Of a stretch of DNA of 16,245 nt, positions 12,945 to 16,245 are shown one piece after another (positions within the stretch are counted from its first letter, which is position 1; each line of letters begins with the position of its first letter). The DNA lies in contig JAEWKB010000155.1 of NCBI GenBank assembly GCA_023386255.1, positions 1 to 16,245 on the forward strand, read 5' to 3'. This DNA comes from Bacteroidota bacterium (GTDB lineage: Bacteria > Bacteroidota > Bacteroidia > Flavobacteriales > Flavobacteriaceae). A program made the position numbers and the translations under genes. The notes below the pieces were generated by a model that worked only from the letters and a program-made list of their open reading frames with translations, was not told the origin of the DNA and ran no database searches.

Positions 12945-13406
12945 TTACTTCTTCTCCCTCTTTGGGGGGCGGGGGGCGGTTCTCCTCGTATCAATAATAT
13001 ATACTATTTTCCACACGCCGTTGTCTTTAAACATCTGGAAAGAGTTTACCCCACTGTGGCTCAGCTTCCCGTTGATGTAGAATTCATAGGGCGTCCACAC
13101 ATGCGCCATTGGCCCGTCTGCCTGTATGTTATAGCTCAGCAGCCTCTCCTCTATCTTCATATCTTTGGGAATCGAGGCTATAGATTTGTAAAATTCTTTA
13201 ATAGACTCATTGGTGAAGCGGATACCTTTAGCGGTATCGGATACTGAATGCAGCACCAGGGCACTACTGCACACAGATTTTATCTTTATAGTATCTGCAG
13301 TCTGTAATCCTTCAAAGAAAACCTGTATAGATTTTTTAATCTCTGCCTCCTGTGCATTTATCAGCTGAAAACACAAAAGAGCGGCTACAAGTAAAAGTTT
13401 TTTCAT
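12945..13406 (-). CDS. Secreted NTF2-like (SnoaL/DUF4440-type) protein with repeat-encoded C-terminus
   Basis: Exported protein of 153 residues. The ATG at 13406 gives the signal peptide MKKLLLVAALLCFQLINAQ and sits 20 nt after a TATATTTG element; a longer upstream frame exists but breaks this. The mature part resembles an NTF2-like cone: EIKKSIQVFFEGLQTAD, FYKSIASIPKDMKIEERL, MAHVWTPYEFYINGKLSHSG and VWKIVYIIDTRR. I see no catalytic residues, and its function is unknown. The last dozen codons (TAPRPPKREKK) are read from a C-rich repeat; relatives as I recall them end near DTRR. The gene converges on sdaA. Confidence 0.7.
   Translation of the reverse strand: MKKLLLVAALLCFQLINAQEAEIKKSIQVFFEGLQTADTIKIKSVCSSALVLHSVSDTAKGIRFTNESIKEFYKSIASIPKDMKIEERLLSYNIQADGPMAHVWTPYEFYINGKLSHSGVNSFQMFKDNGVWKIVYIIDTRRTAPRPPKREKK
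12947..12985. repeat. Degenerate G/C-rich REP-like element inside a gene end
   Basis: On the - strand this reads GCCCCCCGCCCCCC then AAAGAGGGAGAA, resembling the element after sdaA in opposite orientation. It supplies the final codons and stop of the NTF2-like gene. Confidence 0.5.
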
Positions 13407-13426
13407 ATTCTGTTTGCTTAGGTTGA

Positions 13427-13434
13427 CAAATATA
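13427..13434 (-). promoter_or_regulatory. Bacteroidetes -7 element of the NTF2-like gene
   Basis: TATATTTG on the - strand is an exact TAnnTTTG, 20 nt before the ATG at 13406. It supports that start over the longer frame reaching 13466. Confidence 0.5.
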
Positions 13435-13510
13435 TGTCTGCACCTCACGCATTTGTTACACCACAACCCAATAAAATCAGAACTTACTCATAATTCTTAC
13501 TTCATTTTAG

Positions 13511-13518
13511 TACTTTTA
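13511..13518 (+). promoter_or_regulatory. Candidate -7 element of panB
   Basis: TACTTTTA matches TAnnTTTG except for the last base and ends 20 nt before the panB start codon, the same spacing as several exact elements in the window. Confidence 0.35.
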
Positions 13519-13538
13519 CCCTTCTAAATTGTACGATT

Positions 13539-14357
13539 ATGTCTGTTGCAAAAAAAGATTATAAAAGGATAACCACAAGGTCGCTCATCGAGATGAAAGC
13601 CAATGGCGAAAAGATCTCGATGCTAACGGCTTATGACTATACTATGGACAAAATTGTTGACACCGCGGGGGTCGATGTAATTTTGGTAGGTGATTCGGCG
13701 TCGAACGTAATGGCAGGGCACGAAACCACGCTCCCTATTACACTAGACCAAATGATATACCATGCATCATCGGTAGTACGTGCCATCAGCCGTGCGCTGG
13801 TGGTGGTTGACCTCCCTTTCGGCAGTTACCAGAGCGACCCTAAAGAAGCTTTACGCTCTTCTATCAGGATCATGAAAGAAAGCGGCGGGCATGCGGTAAA
13901 ACTGGAGGGCGGCAGCGAAATTAAAGATTCTATTAAAAAAATACTTAATGCAGGCATACCGGTAATGGGACATTTGGGGCTTACGCCTCAATCCATCTAT
14001 AAATTTGGTACCTATACAGTACGCGCCAAAGAAGAAGCAGAAGCCGAGAAACTACTGGAAGATGCTAAAATGCTGGAACGCATAGGCTGTTTTGCTGTGG
14101 TATTGGAAAAGATACCTGCACAGCTGGCACAAAAAGTAGCCGAGAGCATCAGCATACCAGTTATAGGAATTGGCGCCGGCGGCGGTGTTGACGGCCAGGT
14201 GCTTGTTATACATGATATGCTTGGTATGAACAACGAGTTTAGCCCCCGCTTCCTGCGCAGGTACATGAACCTTTATGACGGTATGACTCAAGCTATAGGA
14301 CAATATGTAAGTGATGTAAAGGCTAAGGACTTCCCTAACGAGAAAGAGCAATATTAA
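13539..14357 (+). CDS. panB: 3-methyl-2-oxobutanoate hydroxymethyltransferase (ketopantoate hydroxymethyltransferase)
   Basis: First committed step of pantothenate and coenzyme A synthesis: adds a hydroxymethyl group from 5,10-methylene-tetrahydrofolate to 2-oxoisovalerate, giving ketopantoate. The 272-residue length fits the family. The TIM-barrel motifs are in order: [32 protein letters not shown] with Mg ligand D52, [11 protein letters not shown] with D91, AVKLEGG with E123, [14 protein letters not shown], and VLEKIPA with the catalytic E190. The start [13 protein letters not shown] is typical of Bacteroidetes PanB. No other pan gene is adjacent; the gene is followed by a pseudouridine synthase gene 67 nt away. 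Confidence 0.95.
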   Translation: MSVAKKDYKRITTRSLIEMKANGEKISMLTAYDYTMDKIVDTAGVDVILVGDSASNVMAGHETTLPITLDQMIYHASSVVRAISRALVVVDLPFGSYQSDPKEALRSSIRIMKESGGHAVKLEGGSEIKDSIKKILNAGIPVMGHLGLTPQSIYKFGTYTVRAKEEAEAEKLLEDAKMLERIGCFAVVLEKIPAQLAQKVAESISIPVIGIGAGGGVDGQVLVIHDMLGMNNEFSPRFLRRYMNLYDGMTQAIGQYVSDVKAKDFPNEKEQY

Positions 14358-14424
14358 TTTAGATTTACAGATTTTTCAGGATGGACAGATTGTTTCCCTT
14401 AGCTTGCTATTACAAATAATTTAA
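14358..14424. other. Intergenic spacer with repeat-like sequence
   Basis: The stretch holds the similar words ATTTACAGATTTTTCAGGAT and GGACAGATTG, reminiscent of dispersed intergenic repeats in Bacteroidetes. I see no hairpin terminator and no exact TAnnTTTG element, so the two flanking genes may be co-transcribed. Confidence 0.2.
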
Positions 14425-15114
14425 TTGAAGGTATTAAGTACAAAAGATAACTTAGATGTTCTCTACGAAGACAATCACATCATCGTGGTTAATAAACGCG
14501 TGGGCGATATTGTACAGGGTGATAAAACCGGAGACAAGCCGCTGAGCGACGTGGTAAAAGAGTATATTAAGGGAAAATATAATAAACCCGGTGAAGTTTT
14601 CCTGGGCGTGGTGCACCGGCTGGACAGGCCTACCACCGGCATAGTAGTTTTTGCGCGTACCTCTAAAGCGCTTACACGACTGAATGACCTTTTCAGAGAG
14701 CGTGAAACCAATAAAACGTATTGGGCTGTAGTGAAGAACCGTCCGCCGCAAGATGAAGGTACACTGATACATTTCCTGAAACGGAATGAAAAGAACAACA
14801 CATCAAAAGCTTTTGCTAAAGAAGTGCCCGACAGCAAAAAAGCCAGCCTTGATTATAAAATAATTAAGCAACTAAATAACTATTACGCGCTGGAAATCGA
14901 CCTCCACACAGGGCGCCACCACCAAATACGAGCACAGCTTGCAGCCATTGGGTGCCCTATTAAGGGTGATTTGAAATATGGGTTCGACCGCAGCAATCCT
15001 GATGGCGGAATTCACCTGCATGCGCGGAAGCTGGTTTTTGTACATCCTGTATCAAAACAAAATCTTGAAATTATTGCCCCCGTACCCGATGATCCGGTAT
15101 GGAAAGCGGTATAA
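14425..15114 (+). CDS. RluA family pseudouridine synthase
   Basis: Isomerises uridine to pseudouridine in rRNA or tRNA. The protein is 229 residues long and consists of the catalytic domain only, without an N-terminal S4 domain. The catalytic signature HRLDRPTTGIVVFARTSKAL has the nucleophilic Asp67; the strand EDNHIIVVNKRVGDIVQGD precedes it, and GRHHQIRAQLAAIGCPIKGD with the RHQIR-type motif follows. The start is a TTG at 14425, giving MKVLSTKDNLDVLYEDN. No ATG occurs at a suitable place and flavobacterial homologs begin the same way, from memory. The exact RNA target cannot be read from sequence. It lies 67 nt after panB and may share its transcript. Confidence 0.87.
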   Translation: MKVLSTKDNLDVLYEDNHIIVVNKRVGDIVQGDKTGDKPLSDVVKEYIKGKYNKPGEVFLGVVHRLDRPTTGIVVFARTSKALTRLNDLFRERETNKTYWAVVKNRPPQDEGTLIHFLKRNEKNNTSKAFAKEVPDSKKASLDYKIIKQLNNYYALEIDLHTGRHHQIRAQLAAIGCPIKGDLKYGFDRSNPDGGIHLHARKLVFVHPVSKQNLEIIAPVPDDPVWKAV

Positions 15115-15244
15115 AGATTTTTACTTTTTTTTATCATTAATTTAACATTTTGATTACCTTCACAGTAGCTAAATATGCATCCCCTTTTGTGGGTATGTTT
15201 TGGCATTATTTATTTTTATACACTTGTACTTTAAAATACCTTAT

Positions 15245-16245
15245 ATGAAAAAACCTTTACTATTTATGTTTTCCCTTCTGTGCACTGGCGCAATGGCACA
15301 GGAACACTTTTCAGGGATTAATACTTCCAGGCGGGTAGGTCTGTTAAATGCTTCCCTTAACCCTGCCGAACTGGCTAACCTGAAGAATGATTATGAGATT
15401 AATGTTTTTGCTTTAAGTGCTAATGTGGCAAACAACAAGATTTCTTTTAGCGACATTGTGAGCGGAGACGATTTTGATAACCTTATCTTCTCCGGCGATG
15501 ATGCTACCAACCTGCGCGGTGATCTTGAAATACTTGGCCCTGGGTTTGGGTTTAAGATGAACAAATGGGGATTTGCCATTACATCTGGAGCTAAAATCAA
15601 GGCTAATTTTGTAGATATTGACGTTAACCTTGGTAACGCCGTTACCGATGCTGCCACCGATGCAGTTTTTGGAGCGCCTGTAACCATAAACACTGGTTAT
15701 AACCAACGTGCCACAGCTACTACATGGGGCGAGATTGGCCTTTCGGCAGCCAGGGAACTGTTCAATAACGAAGAGCACCGTTTTACAGGAGGTGTTACCT
15801 TTAAGCTTATATTTCCGGGGTCGTATGCAAACATGTCGGCCGACAGGTTTAGCGGTACTTTTACACGCGTAGGTGGTGATGTATTGCTTACTGATGCACG
15901 CGCTGAAGTTAACCTTGCTTATTCGGGCTCACTGGCAGGCGATTTTAGCGACAGCAGTAACTTTACCAAGTTCTTTGCAGGAGGCCTTAATGGCTTTGCT
16001 ACCGATCTTGGTGTTACCTATCAGTGGAAAGATAAAGTGAATGGCGGTAATATCCTTAACGCAGGGCTTTCGGTAAGGAACCTGGGAAGCATGACCTTTA
16101 AAGATGATAATAACGTAAGCCGGAATTACAGGCTTAATATAGAGGGCAGTGAAAGCTTAAACCTTAGCCAGTTTGAAGATGCCGAAGATATACAGGATAT
16201 TGAAGCTGTACTTGAAACTAATCCGGATTTATTTGAAAAAAGGGA
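15245..16245 (+). CDS. Outer-membrane protein, DUF5723-like beta-barrel (3' end outside window)
   Basis: The open frame runs from the ATG at 15245 to the edge of the window, giving at least 333 residues. The signal peptide is MKKPLLFMFSLLCTGAMAQ. After it, INTSRRVGLLNASLNPAELA is a motif I associate with flavobacterial outer-membrane proteins of the DUF5723/OmpA-associated type. Beta-strand-like segments alternate with acidic loops: YEINVFALSANVANNKISF, GPGFGFKMNKWGFAITSGAK, HRFTGGVTFKLIFPGSY and NILNAGLSVRNLGSM. A C-terminal OmpA peptidoglycan-binding domain may follow beyond the window but cannot be seen. Family assignment is from memory. The 130-nt spacer before it is AT-rich, with no clear terminator and only imperfect promoter elements such as TATGTTTT at 15194. 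Confidence 0.65.
   Translation, partial: MKKPLLFMFSLLCTGAMAQEHFSGINTSRRVGLLNASLNPAELANLKNDYEINVFALSANVANNKISFSDIVSGDDFDNLIFSGDDATNLRGDLEILGPGFGFKMNKWGFAITSGAKIKANFVDIDVNLGNAVTDAATDAVFGAPVTINTGYNQRATATTWGEIGLSAARELFNNEEHRFTGGVTFKLIFPGSYANMSADRFSGTFTRVGGDVLLTDARAEVNLAYSGSLAGDFSDSSNFTKFFAGGLNGFATDLGVTYQWKDKVNGGNILNAGLSVRNLGSMTFKDDNNVSRNYRLNIEGSESLNLSQFEDAEDIQDIEAVLETNPDLFEKR

Noticed and set aside
13407..13466. N-terminal extension of the NTF2-like protein to 13466
   Set aside because: It passes through the -7 promoter element and places 20 residues before a clear signal peptide.
1..16245. tRNA or rRNA genes, CRISPR arrays, insertion sequences, riboswitches
   Set aside because: I saw no cloverleaf-like sequence with conserved T-arm, no spaced direct repeats and no transposase frame, and nearly all sequence is accounted for by protein genes.

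Overview
The window looks like chromosome from a member of the Flavobacteriaceae, probably Flavobacterium or a close relative. Four things point there. Two secreted nucleases end in type IX secretion (T9SS) sorting domains. Start codons lack Shine-Dalgarno sequences. Several intergenic regions carry the Bacteroidetes -7 promoter element TAnnTTTG 20-36 nt before the start codon. The run rlmD - DUF6452-type lipoprotein - DUF6048-type protein is, as I recall it, a flavobacterial arrangement. No rRNA, tRNA, CRISPR array or insertion sequence is visible.

Layout. 1-1956 (+): the 3' half of a 23S rRNA uracil methyltransferase gene, then two overlapping envelope-protein genes, closed by a bidirectional hairpin terminator. 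1994-5162 (-): a visibly AT-richer accessory island. It holds a large surface lipoprotein built like a Bacteroidetes polymorphic toxin, a multi-pass membrane protein, a small lipoprotein and a second, paralogous membrane protein. 5335-8901 (+): an RsmB-type rRNA methyltransferase followed by two tandem T9SS-secreted endonuclease I paralogs. 8971-10780 (+): a secreted protein of unknown function overlapping a Crp/Fnr-type regulator, then a hotdog thioesterase preceded by a perfect FNR-type palindrome. 10834-12881 (+): an unrecognised cytoplasmic protein and a single-chain iron-sulfur L-serine dehydratase. 12945-13406 (-): a secreted NTF2-like protein whose C-terminus runs through a G/C-rich repeat. 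13539-15114 (+): PanB and an RluA-family pseudouridine synthase. 15245-end (+): an outer-membrane protein cut off by the window edge.

The most interesting part is 1957-5162. The lipoprotein gene reads as one ancestral gene with two single-base losses, one in the signal peptide and one about 45 codons before the end. Restoring the frame gives a full lipoprotein signal peptide, and a C-terminus whose stop codon overlaps the start of the downstream membrane-protein gene (TAATG). A second copy of the membrane-protein gene lies further downstream. It is still preceded by about 10 codons of an orphan copy of the same toxin tail, with the same stop/start overlap (TGATG), and the two membrane genes and the small lipoprotein gene are each followed by a related hairpin. 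This fits a toxin-immunity locus that expanded by duplication and whose toxin gene may now be decaying, or whose frameshifts are assembly errors. The toxin and immunity roles are inferred from architecture; I cannot name the toxin family.
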